DNA of 33,975 bases from Pseudomonadales bacterium (GTDB lineage Bacteria > Pseudomonadota > Gammaproteobacteria > Pseudomonadales > Pseudohongiellaceae): the NCBI GenBank assembly GCA_022827425.1, contig JAJDSZ010000101.1:1-33975 (forward strand), read 5' to 3'. The notes under the pieces are model-generated. The model was not told the DNA's origin, made no database searches, and saw only the letters and a list, made by a program, of their open reading frames with translations. Positions 19,390 to 33,884 of this stretch are shown one piece after another (positions within the stretch are counted from its first letter, which is position 1; each line of letters opens with the position of its first letter). The position numbers and the translations under genes are program-made.

Positions 19390-20856
19390 TCAATCAATGC
19401 CCAACGCAGACCAAAGCTCGTCTACCCGGGATTTGACGGATTGGCTCATCCGGATGGGCCGCCCCCACTCCCGGCGGGTTTCCCCGGGCCATTTGCTGGT
19501 CACGTCCAGCCCCATTTTCGAGCCGAGGCCGGCAACCGGAGAAGCGAAGTCGAGGTAGTCGATGGGTGTATTTTCAATCAGCACCGTATCCCGGGCCGGG
19601 TCCATTCGCGTGGAAATCGCCCAGATCACCTCTTCCCAACTGCGGATGTCGATATCCTCGTCCACCACGATGACGTACTTGGTGTAGATGAACTGCCGCA
19701 GAAAAGACCACATGCCCATCATCACGCGTCTGGCGTGGCCGGGATACTGCTTGCGGATGCTCACCACCGCCACCCGGTAGGAACAGGCCTCCGGCGGCAG
19801 CCAGAAATCGACAATCTCGGGAAACTGCTTCTGCAATAGCGGCACGAAGATTTCATTCAGCGCCACCCCCAGCATGGAAGGCTCGTCCGGCGGCTTGCCG
19901 GTATAGGTGCTGTGATAGATCGGGTCCGGGCGGTGGGTGATGCGTTCGATGGTGAAAACGGGAAAAGTTTCCATTTCGTTGTAATAGCCGGTGTGGTCGC
20001 CGAAAGGGCCTTCTTCGCCGGTTTCCCCGGGATGAATCACGCCTTCCAGCACGATCTCGGCGTGTGCGGGAACCTGCAGATCATTGCCCATGGATTTGAC
20101 GACTTCGGTCTTGCCGCCCCGCAACAGGCCGGCGAAGGCGTATTCGGAGAGCGTGTCGGGCACCGGAGTCACCGTGGCCAGAATCGTTGCCGGGTCGGCG
20201 CCGAGGGCGATGGAAACCGGGAAAGGCTCGCCGGGATTGCGCGCCTTCCAGTCGCGAAAATCAAGCGCCCCGCCTCTATGGGCGAGCCAGCGCATGATGA
20301 GCTTGTCGCGCCCAAGCACCTGCATGCGGTAAATGCCGAGATTCTGGCGGTCCTTTTCCGGCCCCCGGGTGATGACCAGCGGCCAGGTGACCAGGGGCGC
20401 CGCGTCTTCCGGCCAGCAGGTCTGCACCGGAAACATGCCGATATCCACGGCATCTCCTTCGAGCACGATTTCCTGGCATGGCGCGGTTTTCTTCACCGTG
20501 GGGCTGATGTGCAGGGCGCGGCGGTAATTGGGCAGGTTTTCCCAGAGGTCCTTCCAGTCCCTGGGCGGGGCCGGTTCGCGCAGAAAGGCAAGCAGCCTGC
20601 CCACTTCCCGCAGCCCGGCAAGGTCTTCCCGGCCCATGGCCAGGGCGATTCGCTGTGTCGTGCCGAACAGATTGGCAAGCAGGGGGATGCGTGAGCCCCT
20701 GGGATTCTCGAACAGCAGGGCCGGCCCGCCGGCGCGCAGGGTGCGATCGCTGATTTCGGTGATTTCCAGCGCGGGGTCCACCTCAGTGGAAATGCGCTTC
20801 AACTCCCCCCGCTCCTCAAGCAGGGCAATGAATTCCCGCAAATCCCTGAATGCCAT
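19390..20856 (-). CDS. ubiD: 4-hydroxy-3-polyprenylbenzoate decarboxylase
   Basis: UbiD removes the carboxyl group of the polyprenylated hydroxybenzoate in ubiquinone synthesis, using prenylated FMN made by UbiX. The 488-residue product matches the usual size (E. coli 497). It starts [22 protein letters not shown]. The central region has [19 protein letters not shown] and [14 protein letters not shown]. The active-site part has [26 protein letters not shown], with the conserved Glu residues. It begins seven bases after the rho stop, so translation is likely coupled, and no strong ribosome-binding site is seen. The order trxA-rho-ubiD is also found in Pseudomonas. Confidence 0.95.
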   Translation of the reverse strand: MAFRDLREFIALLEERGELKRISTEVDPALEITEISDRTLRAGGPALLFENPRGSRIPLLANLFGTTQRIALAMGREDLAGLREVGRLLAFLREPAPPRDWKDLWENLPNYRRALHISPTVKKTAPCQEIVLEGDAVDIGMFPVQTCWPEDAAPLVTWPLVITRGPEKDRQNLGIYRMQVLGRDKLIMRWLAHRGGALDFRDWKARNPGEPFPVSIALGADPATILATVTPVPDTLSEYAFAGLLRGGKTEVVKSMGNDLQVPAHAEIVLEGVIHPGETGEEGPFGDHTGYYNEMETFPVFTIERITHRPDPIYHSTYTGKPPDEPSMLGVALNEIFVPLLQKQFPEIVDFWLPPEACSYRVAVVSIRKQYPGHARRVMMGMWSFLRQFIYTKYVIVVDEDIDIRSWEEVIWAISTRMDPARDTVLIENTPIDYLDFASPVAGLGSKMGLDVTSKWPGETRREWGRPIRMSQSVKSRVDELWSALGID

Positions 20857-20863
20857 GGAGGGG

Positions 20864-22123
20864 TTAACTTCGCCGCATGGACTTGAAAAACTCCTCGTTG
20901 GTCTTGGTGTTTTTCAGCTTGTCGAGGATGAATTCGGTGGCCTGGACATCTTCCATGGAGGAGAGCAGTTTGCGTAGAATCCACATGCGCTGCAACTCTT
21001 CCTCGGCGGTGAGCAGGTCCTCGCGGCGGGTGCCGGAGCGGCGCACATTGATGGCGGGATAGACGCGCTTCTCGGCGATCTTGCGGTCGAGATGGAGTTC
21101 CATGTTGCCGGTGCCCTTGAACTCCTCGTAGATCACTTCGTCCATCTTGGAGCCGGTTTCGATCAGGGCCGTGGCGATGATGGTGAGGCTGCCGCCTTCC
21201 TCGAGATTGCGCGCGGCGCCGAAGAAGCGCTTGGGCCGCTCGAGTGCGTGGGCGTCGACGCCGCCGGTCAACACCTTGCCGGAAGAAGGCACGATGGTGT
21301 TGTAGGCCCGGGCGAGCCGGGTCATGGAATCGAGCAGGATCACCACGTCTTCCTTGTGCTCCACGAGCCGCTTGGCCTTTTCGATCACCATGTCGGCGAC
21401 CTGCACGTGGCGGGTGGGCGGCTCGTCGAATGTGCTCGCCACCACTTCTCCCCGCACCGAACGCTGCATCTCGGTGACCTCCTCGGGGCGCTCGTCGATG
21501 AGCAGCACGATGAGACGGCATTCCGGATTGTTGCGGGTGATCGACTGGGCGATGTTCTGCAGTATCAGCGTCTTGCCCGCCTTGGGCGGGGAAACGATCA
21601 GGCCGCGCTGACCCTTGCCGATGGGGGCGGTGAGATCGATGATTCGCGCGCTGAGGTCTTCGGTGCTGCCGTTGCCCACTTCAAGCCCTAGCCTTTCCTG
21701 GGGAAACAGCGGGGTCAGGTTTTCGAAGAGGATCTTGTGCTTTGCGTTTTCCGGCACGCTGAAATTGATTTCCGAAATCTTGAGCAGGGCGAAATAGCGC
21801 TCGCCGTCTTTCGGGGGCCGGATCTTGCCGGAGATGGTGTCGCCGGTGCGGAGGTTGAATCGCCTGATCTGGCTGGGGGATACGTAAATGTCGTCTGGAC
21901 CGGCGAGATAGGACGAGTCCGCCGAGCGGAGAAAGCCGAATCCGTCCTGCAGTATCTCGAGCACGCCGTCTCCGTAGATATCCTCGCCGTTCTTGGCATG
22001 GCGCTTGAGCAGGAAAAAGATGATGTCCTGCTTGCGCGTTCGCGCCACGTTGTCGAGGCCCATGGCGTGGGCCGTGTCCAGCAGTTCGGCTATGGGTTTC
22101 TGTTTCAGTTCTGTCAGGTTCAT
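20864..22123 (-). CDS. rho: Transcription termination factor Rho
   Basis: Rho is the hexameric RNA helicase that ends transcription at Rho-dependent terminators. The 419-residue length equals E. coli Rho. The N-terminal domain begins [22 protein letters not shown], and the RNA-binding RNP1-type patch is DGFGFLRS. Walker A is PPKAGKT and Walker B is [13 protein letters not shown]. The Q-loop region is [27 protein letters not shown], followed by [20 protein letters not shown] predicted promoter lies about 265 bases upstream, leaving a long leader. In E. coli, Rho terminates in its own leader to control its level; the long leader here fits that, by inference. Confidence 0.98.
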   Translation of the reverse strand: MNLTELKQKPIAELLDTAHAMGLDNVARTRKQDIIFFLLKRHAKNGEDIYGDGVLEILQDGFGFLRSADSSYLAGPDDIYVSPSQIRRFNLRTGDTISGKIRPPKDGERYFALLKISEINFSVPENAKHKILFENLTPLFPQERLGLEVGNGSTEDLSARIIDLTAPIGKGQRGLIVSPPKAGKTLILQNIAQSITRNNPECRLIVLLIDERPEEVTEMQRSVRGEVVASTFDEPPTRHVQVADMVIEKAKRLVEHKEDVVILLDSMTRLARAYNTIVPSSGKVLTGGVDAHALERPKRFFGAARNLEEGGSLTIIATALIETGSKMDEVIYEEFKGTGNMELHLDRKIAEKRVYPAINVRRSGTRREDLLTAEEELQRMWILRKLLSSMEDVQATEFILDKLKNTKTNEEFFKSMRRS

Positions 22124-22386
22124 AAGGGGTGGTTACCGTTTGCTTTGCTGATCCGCCGCGCTGTCCGGCGGACAGGCGAGGTGCGATTTGGGTGGATGGG
22201 CAATGCCCGGGGAAAGTCTTGTTACCGCCGTTTACGGTTTTGCGAATGAGTTTGAGCCGGGCCTGACCGGGACGATGGCTGATCAGTGAAGTTTTCGGCC
22301 AGGAGAATCCCTGCGCCAGCACCCGCAGTCTCGATTGACTGTCAGGCTCCGGGTCGGGAACGTCATTATTCCCCGGAATTGCGCGC
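22124..22386 (-). promoter_or_regulatory. Long untranslated rho leader
   Basis: About 260 bases separate the predicted promoter from the rho ATG. No ribosome-bound leader peptide stands out. One clear inverted repeat near 22170 (GTCCGGCGGAC on the plus strand) could form a small hairpin. Autogenous control of rho through its leader is known in E. coli. This leader is a plausible equivalent, but no specific rut site was identified. Confidence 0.4.
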
Positions 22387-22415
22387 AGTGTAAAGCAAAG
22401 TTTTTTCGATAACAA
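22387..22415 (-). promoter_or_regulatory. Sigma70-type promoter of rho-ubiD
   Basis: The minus strand shows -35 TTGTTA (4 of 6) and -10 TACACT (4 of 6) with a 17-base spacer containing an A-tract. It is the only good promoter-like pair in this AT-richer patch, and it is oriented toward rho. It lies between the hairpin array and the rho leader. Confidence 0.55.
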
Positions 22416-22471
22416 GCCAATCGTTTGAGGTCGTTAGAGGTCATTCTGCGCGAAGTCGTGGGTGAGACCCG

Positions 22472-22575
22472 GTCGGCGTAGCCGACAAAGAGCGAAGCTC
22501 TTTGAGGGCCGAACGGCTCGCCATGGAAGGCGAGACTGGAGCCAATCGAAACCAAGGCGTAGCGCCAGGGATGGC
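22472..22575. repeat. Compound intergenic hairpin array (array 1)
   Basis: Several short inverted repeats follow each other in about 100 bases. In plus-strand order they are GTCGGC-GTA-GCCGAC (22472-22486), AAAGAGC-GAA-GCTCTTT (22487-22503), GGGCC-GAAC-GGCTC (22506-22519), CTCGCC-ATGGAA-GGCGAG (22517-22534), GGCG-TAG-CGCC (22556-22566), and a small GCC-AGGGAT-GGC (22564-22575). The third and fourth share bases, as do the fifth and sixth, so each pair could switch. The array lies between rho and trxA, both on the minus strand. No T-runs follow, so these are not ordinary terminators. The loops and their order recur at 33885-33953. Confidence 0.75.
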
Positions 22576-22603
22576 AGGAACAATCCCGCAAAATCCCCAG
22601 GGA

Positions 22604-22632
22604 GATTCTGCGACTGCGCGCAGAATGACGGG
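22604..22632. repeat. Dispersed palindromic repeat, copy A
   Basis: A 29-base unit contains the inverted arms ATTCTGCG and CGCAGAAT around ACTGCG, then GACGGG. An identical 29-base copy occurs at 24348-24376. A partial extra end (CAGAATGACGGGAA) follows at 22651-22664. It directly follows hairpin array 1. Confidence 0.85.
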
Positions 22633-22709
22633 AAGTTTGACCCTTCCATGCAGAATGACGGGAAACTTGCGCCCGCCTTACGGCATGGCCATTCAATCGT
22701 CGGGCCAAT

Positions 22710-23036
22710 TCAAATCGCTTCGTCGACGAACGCGGACAATTGCGATTTGGACAGGGCGCCCACCTTGGTGGCGGCCACGGCGCCATTATTGAACACGATC
22801 AGGGTGGGAATCCCGCGGATGCCGAAATTCGGCGCGGTGGCGGGGTTGGCGTCCACATCCATCTTGCAGACCTTGAGCCTGCCCTGGTATTCGTCGGCGA
22901 TTTCTTCTAGCACCGGCGCAATCATCTTGCAGGGGCCGCACCATTCGGCCCAGAAGTCCACGAGAACAGGACCATCCGCCCGCAGCACATCGGCTTCGAA
23001 ACTCGCGTCGGAAACGTGGACGATATTGTCGCTCAT
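22710..23036 (-). CDS. trxA: Thioredoxin
   Basis: Thioredoxin is the general cytoplasmic disulfide reductant, kept reduced by thioredoxin reductase. The 108-residue product has the active site [18 protein letters not shown] (WCGPC), the cis-proline region [11 protein letters not shown], and a C-terminal helix. No signal peptide is present. The ATG at 23036 ([10 protein letters not shown]) matches the family start and has AGGAG seven bases before it; the five-codon extension was rejected. It is upstream of rho on the same strand, as in many gammaproteobacteria. The 585-base gap to rho and rho's own promoter suggest separate control. Confidence 0.97.
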   Translation of the reverse strand: MSDNIVHVSDASFEADVLRADGPVLVDFWAEWCGPCKMIAPVLEEIADEYQGRLKVCKMDVDANPATAPNFGIRGIPTLIVFNNGAVAATKVGALSKSQLSAFVDEAI

Positions 23037-23149
23037 GGGAACTCCTTGCACTGTTGTGGTCCGGCGCCGGCGAGCCCCGGAACGGGAAAGCGGAATGGGC
23101 TGAGGCGTATGATAAGGGCAGAAACCCAGGATTCAAGCCAAGCCCGGAA

Positions 23150-23188
23150 GATTCTGCGACTGCGCTTCGCTCCGCGCGGAATGACGGG
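23150..23188. repeat. Dispersed palindromic repeat, long-loop variant (copy B)
   Basis: The start GATTCTGCGACTGCGC and the end GGAATGACGGG match the units at 22604 and 24348. An extra TTCGCTCCGC-type segment in the middle lengthens the loop. The element lies in the trxA-hemB spacer, three bases from the hemB stop. It may be the fuller form from which the 29-base copies derive. Confidence 0.75.
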
Positions 23189-23190
23189 CC

Positions 23191-24376
<1,186 letters not shown>

Positions 24377-24433
24377 TAAGGGCGCGCAGGATGACGGGGA
24401 GTTCGCACGGAACTCAACCCGACTGGAAACAAC

Positions 24434-26563
24434 ATGAAACAACTCAGATTGCTGATCGTGGCGCTCATCGCCGCGGTGCTGGGTTCGTGGTTTGTATTCG
24501 ACCTCGAACAATACGCCAGTCTCGAATTCGTGCAGTCGCAACTCGGCGTGCTGCAGGACTTCCGGGAAGAGAACTTCGCCCTGTCGGCGGCGATCTACTT
24601 CGCTGTCTATGTGGTGATGGCGGCCTTTTCCATTCCCGGCGCGCTGATCATGACCCTGCTCGCCGGCGCCCTGTTCGGCCTGCTGTGGGGCACCGTCATC
24701 GTTTCTTTCGCCAGCAGCGTGGGCGCCACGGCGGCGTTCCTCATCGCCCGCACCCTGCTGCATGACTGGGTCCAGAATCGCTACGGCGAATTGCTTGAGC
24801 CCATCAACCGGGGCATCCGCAAGGACGGAGGCTTTTATCTCTTCACCATCCGCATGGTGCCGCTGTTTCCCTATTTTCTGGTCAATCTGCTGATGTCGCT
24901 CACGCCCATCCGGGCGGGGACTTTCTACATCGCAAGCCAGACGGGCATGCTGCTGGGCACGGCGGTTTTCGTCAATGCCGGCTCGGAACTTTCCCGCATC
25001 ACTTCGCTGTCCGGGCTGGTCAGCGCTCCGGTACTGTTTTCCATCGCCCTGGTGGGCATTACGCCGCTGATTGCGCGCTTTATCGTCGGCGGCCTGGAGC
25101 GCCGCAAGCTGGCGCGCAAGTTCGGGCGGCCGCGCAAGTTCGAAATGAATGCCGTGGTCATCGGCGGCGGCTCGGCCGGCCTGGTGGCCTCGCTGATCAT
25201 CGCCGGGGCCAAGGCGAAAGTGGCGCTCGTGGAGCAGGAGCGCATGGGAGGCGACTGTCTCTACACCGGCTGCATGCCGAGCAAGTCGCTGCTGCGCAGC
25301 GGCCATGTCAAGCGGCTCATCGACAATGCCGCCCGCTTCGGCCTGAAGCAGGCCAGCGCCGAAGTGGAGTTCCCCGCGGTCATGGAGCGCATCCGCGGCA
25401 TTATCCAGCGCATCGAGCCGCACGACTCGCCGAAGCGGTTCACTTCCCTGGGTGTCGAATGCGTGGCGGGGCGGGCATTTATCGAATCGCCCCATGTGGT
25501 TCGCGTGGGCGAGCGCAGAATCACCACCCGCTCCATCATCCTCGCCACCGGCGCCCACCCGCTGGTACCGCCGATTCCCGGGCTTGAGGAAATCGATTAC
25601 CTGACCTCGGATTCGGTCTGGAGCCTGGAAAGCCTGCCCCGGCGCCTGCTCGTGGTGGGCGGAGGCCCCATCGGCTGCGAACTGACCCAGGCTTTCAGCA
25701 GCCTCGGCTCGCAGGTCACCCAGGTGGAAATGGCGCCGCGCATCCTCATGCGGGAAGATCCGGAAGTCTCGGAACTGCTAGCGGAGCGCCTGCGCAGCCA
25801 GGGTGTGCGCTTGCTTGTCGGCCACCGGGTGGCGCGCTTTGGCGGGAATGCGGAAGGCGACTATCTCGAGGCCGAACATGAAGGCGAAACCGTGCGGATT
25901 CCCTTCGACCGGGTGCTGCTCGCCCTGGGCCGCAAACCCAATGTGGAAGGGTTTGGCCTGGAAGAACTCCAACTGCCCCTGACCTCCGGGGGAGCCGTGG
26001 AAGTCAACTCCCGCCTGCAAACCGCTTTTCCCAACATCTACGCCTGCGGCGATGTGGCGGGACCCTACCAGTTCACCCATATGGCTTCCCATCAGGCTTT
26101 CTTCGCCGCGATGAACGCCTTGGCCGGCGCCTGGCGCAAGGTCAACTACAAGGCCGTTCCATGGGCCACTTTCACCGAGCCGGAAATCGCCCGGGTGGGG
26201 CTGTCGGAAACAGAGGCGAAGGAGCGCGGCGTCGAATACGAAGTCACCCGCTATCCGCTTGAACTGCACGACCGGGCGTTGGCCGACGGCGGCAACGAAG
26301 GTTTTGTCAAAGTCCTGACGCCCCCCGGCAAGGACCGCATCCTCGGCGCCACCATCGTGGGCAGCCATGCCGGCGAGCTGATTGGCGAATTCGTTCTCGC
26401 CATGACCCACGGCATGGGCCTCGGCAAGATCGCCGCCGCGACCCACATCTACCCCACCATGCTCGAAGCCAACAAATTCGCCGCCAACGCCTGGCGCCGG
26501 GAGCACATGCCGCAAAAGGTCTTTCCTTGGCTTGAGCGCTATTTCCGCTGGCGGCGCGGGTGA
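24434..26563 (+). CDS. TVP38/TMEM64 membrane domain fused to a pyridine nucleotide-disulfide oxidoreductase
   Basis: The 709-residue product has two parts. Residues 1 to about 235 are a TVP38/TMEM64 (VTT/DedA-like) membrane module with about five to six helices, including FSIPGALIMTLLAGALFGLLWG and FLVNLLMSLTPI. From residue 238 (VVIGGGSAGL, FAD-binding) it is a class I flavoprotein disulfide reductase. The redox pair is C275-x4-C280 in GGDCLYTGCMPSK. The NAD(P)H fold is VVGGGPIGCELTQAF, and the second FAD motif is IYACGDVAG. The dimer-interface active-site motif is H671-IYPTMLE678. The closest families are MerA-like reductases, but there is no heavy-metal domain. Similar fusions occur in other proteobacteria and cyanobacteria. 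The substrate is unknown. Confidence 0.88.
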   Translation: MKQLRLLIVALIAAVLGSWFVFDLEQYASLEFVQSQLGVLQDFREENFALSAAIYFAVYVVMAAFSIPGALIMTLLAGALFGLLWGTVIVSFASSVGATAAFLIARTLLHDWVQNRYGELLEPINRGIRKDGGFYLFTIRMVPLFPYFLVNLLMSLTPIRAGTFYIASQTGMLLGTAVFVNAGSELSRITSLSGLVSAPVLFSIALVGITPLIARFIVGGLERRKLARKFGRPRKFEMNAVVIGGGSAGLVASLIIAGAKAKVALVEQERMGGDCLYTGCMPSKSLLRSGHVKRLIDNAARFGLKQASAEVEFPAVMERIRGIIQRIEPHDSPKRFTSLGVECVAGRAFIESPHVVRVGERRITTRSIILATGAHPLVPPIPGLEEIDYLTSDSVWSLESLPRRLLVVGGGPIGCELTQAFSSLGSQVTQVEMAPRILMREDPEVSELLAERLRSQGVRLLVGHRVARFGGNAEGDYLEAEHEGETVRIPFDRVLLALGRKPNVEGFGLEELQLPLTSGGAVEVNSRLQTAFPNIYACGDVAGPYQFTHMASHQAFFAAMNALAGAWRKVNYKAVPWATFTEPEIARVGLSETEAKERGVEYEVTRYPLELHDRALADGGNEGFVKVLTPPGKDRILGATIVGSHAGELIGEFVLAMTHGMGLGKIAAATHIYPTMLEANKFAANAWRREHMPQKVFPWLERYFRWRRG

Positions 26564-26615
26564 GGCGAAAACTGTGGACTTTACGGAATCGGGCCCGGGG
26601 CGCAGCGCAGTTCGC

Positions 26616-26643
26616 TTGACAAAATTTGCGCTGGTGTTATGTT
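26616..26643 (+). promoter_or_regulatory. Sigma70-type promoter of gltBD
   Basis: A perfect -35 TTGACA is followed after 16 bases by -10 TATGTT (4 of 6). It lies 50 bases after the flavoprotein stop and about 190 bases before the gltB ATG. It is the best promoter match in the window. Confidence 0.7.
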
Positions 26644-26649
26644 GAGCGG

Positions 26650-26838
26650 CCCTCTCGGACACTGGAAACCGGAAGAAACCGAGAAGCCACGGTGATAGCT
26701 CCTTCCCGGTTCCCGCGATGCCGGTCTGGATTAAGTTGGGAGTCTACGCCGCAAGCTCCTGCCTCCGCTCCATGAATGTTCCCAGGCAAGGTGATCCGCG
26801 CCGGGAGTGGACCCAATGCAAGACCGGATCGAGTTTCC
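26650..26838 (+). promoter_or_regulatory. gltB untranslated leader, possibly structured
   Basis: About 190 bases lie between the predicted transcript start and gltB. A stem TCTCGG/CCGAGA (26653-26684) encloses a smaller CTGG-AAA-CCGG hairpin. I do not recognise a known riboswitch class. A 57-codon open frame starting ATG at 26718 overlaps gltB out of frame but lacks a ribosome-binding site. Confidence 0.35.
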
Positions 26839-31404
<4,566 letters not shown>

Positions 31405-31431
31405 GCGTGAGCGGATTCAGGACAACGGGTT

Positions 31432-31576
31432 AGGAAAGCTCTGATTTAATCAGAGCTTTCCTGCGGCACATGGAAGTGTCGCCGAATTCGATGGCGTAAG
31501 CCATTGAATTCGTGAGCAAAACAAAACCACGCTTTTGTTTTGCGATAATGAAAAACTCCACGGATGGAGTTTTTCA
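31432..31576 (+). repeat. Four tandem hairpins in the gltB-gltD spacer (array 2)
   Basis: Four strong inverted repeats fill the spacer. They are AGGAAAGCTCTGAT with loop TTA (31432-31462, 14 perfect pairs); GAATTCGATGGC with loop GTAA (31483-31512, one G-U pair); GCAAAACAAAA with loop CCACGC (31516-31543, 11 perfect pairs); and GAAAAACTCC with loop ACGGAT (31549-31576). The stems are unrelated to one another. Only the last has a T-rich 3' arm, and gltD must be read through it. They could act as RNA processing or stability elements between the two subunits. The GTAA and ACGGAT loops resemble those in arrays 1 and 3. Confidence 0.8.
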
Positions 31577-31606
31577 GAGGATACTTAGGGAAATTCAGAC
31601 GGCAAC

Positions 31607-33052
31607 ATGGGCAAAACAACCGGATTCAAGGAATATGCTCGGGAAACCGCGCCTTATCGCGACCCCATGGAGCGGCTCGTTGATTTCCGTGAAATCTATA
31701 CCGAACACCAGGAGCCCCTGCTCAGCGTGCAGGGCGCCCGCTGCATGGACTGCGGCGTGCCTTTCTGTCAGTCCGAAGACGGCTGCCCGGTCTACAACCT
31801 GATCCCCGAATGGAACGATCTCGTCTACAAGGGCAAATGGAAAGACGCCCTCGACCGTCTCCACAAGACCAATAACTTCCCGGAATTCACCGGTCGGGTC
31901 TGCCCGGCCCCTTGCGAAGGCGCCTGCGTGCTCGGCATCAATGAGCCGCCGGTTACCATCAAGAACATTGAATGCGCCATCGCCGACAAGGGCTTTGAGA
32001 TGGGCTGGGTAACCCCCGCCGCCCGCGCCGCGGATACCGGCCGCAAGGTGGCCATCGTGGGTTCCGGCCCGGCGGGGCTTGCCGCCGCGGCGCAACTAAA
32101 CCTGCAAGGCCATCAGGTGACCGTATACGAGCGAGATGACCGCATCGGCGGCCTGCTGATGTATGGCATTCCCAACATGAAGCTCGAAAAGGAGCTCGTC
32201 GACCGCCGGGTCAACCTGCTGCGGGAAGAGGGCGTGAATTTCGTGGTGAATGCCGATGTCGGCGGCAGCGGACCCAATGGCCTTGATGTGCGGCAATTGT
32301 TCGCCGGGAATGATGCCCTGCTGCTCGCCACCGGCGCCACCACCCCCCGGGATTTGCAAATCCCCCGCCGGGATGGGCCGGGAGTGCATTTCGCCATGGA
32401 ATTTTTGCTGAAAAACACCAAAAGCCTGCTTGACTCTGAACTCGCGGACGGCGGCTACATCAGCGCAAAGGACAGGGACGTGATCGTTATCGGCGGCGGC
32501 GATACCGGTACCGACTGCATCGGCACATCCCTTCGCCACGGCTGCCGCTCACTCGTGAACTTCGAAATCATGCCCAAACCACCCGGTGACCGCGGCTGCG
32601 ACAATCCCTGGCCCCAGTGGCCGATCATCTTCCGCGTCGATTATGGCCACGAGGAATCCGCCCGCAGATTCGGCGCCGACCCCCGGGTGTACTCGATCTC
32701 CGGCAAGGAGTTCCTGCGCAATGACGATGGCGGCCTGAGTGGAATCGTCACCGTGGAAGTCGATTCCTCATTCCGGGAAATCCCCGGCACGCAAAAGTTC
32801 TGGAAAGCCGACCTGATCCTGCTGTCCATGGGATTTCTTGGCCCGGAGCATTACGTCAGTGAGCCGCTCGGCATCGAACTCGACCGGCGCTCGAACTATC
32901 AGGCGCAATACGGCGACTACCGCACCAATGTGGCAAAGGTCTTCGCCGCGGGTGATTGCCGCCGCGGCCAGTCCCTTGTGGTGCGCGCCATCCACGAAGG
33001 GCGCGAGGTAGCCGAGAGAATCGACGAATTCCTGAGCAGCCGCTCTCAGTGA
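31607..33052 (+). CDS. gltD: Glutamate synthase (NADPH) small subunit
   Basis: GltD takes electrons from NADPH through FAD and two 4Fe-4S clusters and passes them to GltB. The 481-residue product (E. coli 472) has the N-terminal cluster ligands in [22 protein letters not shown] and [13 protein letters not shown]. The FAD-binding motif is [17 protein letters not shown], the NADPH-binding motif is [13 protein letters not shown], and [14 protein letters not shown] is near the C-terminus. It begins [12 protein letters not shown]. It is separated from gltB by an unusually long 202-base spacer of hairpins. Its last 7 bases overlap the 3' end of the convergent SDR-type gene. Confidence 0.98.
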   Translation: MGKTTGFKEYARETAPYRDPMERLVDFREIYTEHQEPLLSVQGARCMDCGVPFCQSEDGCPVYNLIPEWNDLVYKGKWKDALDRLHKTNNFPEFTGRVCPAPCEGACVLGINEPPVTIKNIECAIADKGFEMGWVTPAARAADTGRKVAIVGSGPAGLAAAAQLNLQGHQVTVYERDDRIGGLLMYGIPNMKLEKELVDRRVNLLREEGVNFVVNADVGGSGPNGLDVRQLFAGNDALLLATGATTPRDLQIPRRDGPGVHFAMEFLLKNTKSLLDSELADGGYISAKDRDVIVIGGGDTGTDCIGTSLRHGCRSLVNFEIMPKPPGDRGCDNPWPQWPIIFRVDYGHEESARRFGADPRVYSISGKEFLRNDDGGLSGIVTVEVDSSFREIPGTQKFWKADLILLSMGFLGPEHYVSEPLGIELDRRSNYQAQYGDYRTNVAKVFAAGDCRRGQSLVVRAIHEGREVAERIDEFLSSRSQ

Positions 33053-33810
33053 TTCCACCAGGCCAGGGTGGACCAGGGGCGCAGGTCCAGCTCGTGGGTC
33101 CAGGCTGAGCGATGCTGCCGGTGCAGATGCCAGTAGGTTTCGGCTATCTGGTCCGGAAGCAACAGGCCGTCTTCGGCGCCCCGGGTTTCGCGCAGTTGCC
33201 GGAACTTTTCCGGCCCCAGCATTTTCCCCAGGGTGTCCGGCGCGTCCACGGCCCCATCCACCACGATATGGGCAACGTGAATGTTCCGGGGGGCGTATTG
33301 GGCGTTCAGGGACTGGCAAAGCATGCGCCTGCCGCCCATGGCCGCGGCGTGGGAGTGCTGCCCGGCATTGCCGCGCATGGCTGCGGTTGCCGAGGTGACG
33401 AGGATGGTGCCGCGTCCGCGTTTCGCCATGAGCGGGCATACCGCGGAAGCCGTGCGGAACAGGCCGAATGTCCCCATGCGCCAACCGAGCTCGAAAACCT
33501 TCAGCGGTGTCTCTTCCAGCGGGCGGCCCCCAATCTGGGCGCCAAGGTTGTACAGCACCACTTCAATTGGACCAATGTCTGACTCAACAACCGCAATGCG
33601 CTCCTCAATGGAGTTTTCCCTGACCACATTCAGCAGGCAACCCGAAGCAGCCCCGCCCTCCTGCTCAATCTCAGCCACCAGCCGGTTCAGACCCTGCTCA
33701 TCCGTCCTGCGGCAAAGCACAGCATGAAACCCCTCCCGGGCAAACCGCTTTCCCACCTGCCCGCCTATCCCGGCACCCGCGCCAATCACCAGACAAACCG
33801 GCTGATTCAT
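33046..33810 (-). CDS. SDR-fold protein with altered catalytic residues, 254 aa
   Basis: The fold is that of short-chain dehydrogenases/reductases. The nucleotide-binding motif GAGAGIG is at residues 10-16, YNLGAQ (about 87-92) stands in place of NNAG, and Ser140 occupies the catalytic serine position ([11 protein letters not shown]). The usual Tyr-x3-Lys is replaced: the aligned segment [13 protein letters not shown] puts His154 and Met158 in those places. A classical hydride-transfer mechanism is therefore doubtful; it may be a binding protein or use other residues. [11 protein letters not shown] near residue 179 is shared with a known SDR subgroup. The ATG at 33810 has GGAG five bases upstream. 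It converges on gltD. Confidence 0.85.
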   Translation of the reverse strand: MNQPVCLVIGAGAGIGGQVGKRFAREGFHAVLCRRTDEQGLNRLVAEIEQEGGAASGCLLNVVRENSIEERIAVVESDIGPIEVVLYNLGAQIGGRPLEETPLKVFELGWRMGTFGLFRTASAVCPLMAKRGRGTILVTSATAAMRGNAGQHSHAAAMGGRRMLCQSLNAQYAPRNIHVAHIVVDGAVDAPDTLGKMLGPEKFRQLRETRGAEDGLLLPDQIAETYWHLHRQHRSAWTHELDLRPWSTLAWWNH

Positions 33811-33884
33811 AACTTCTCCGAAATTCTCAAACAAAAAGGGACTACTTCGTCATTATGCACCCATCGAAGCCTCATGGCGCCTGA

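Noticed and set aside
22472-22632. CRISPR array
   Set aside because: The repeated units are inverted repeats with different sequences, not direct repeats with spacers of regular length, and no cas genes are present.
22283-23103. Open frames of 167 and 213 codons across the rho-trxA spacer
   Set aside because: They translate the hairpin array and palindromic repeats and, in one case, run antisense into trxA; no protein family is seen.
31432-31576. Rho-independent terminators between gltB and gltD
   Set aside because: Only the last hairpin has a T-rich arm, none is followed by a proper T-run, and gltD has no separate promoter that I can see. They are listed as a hairpin array instead.
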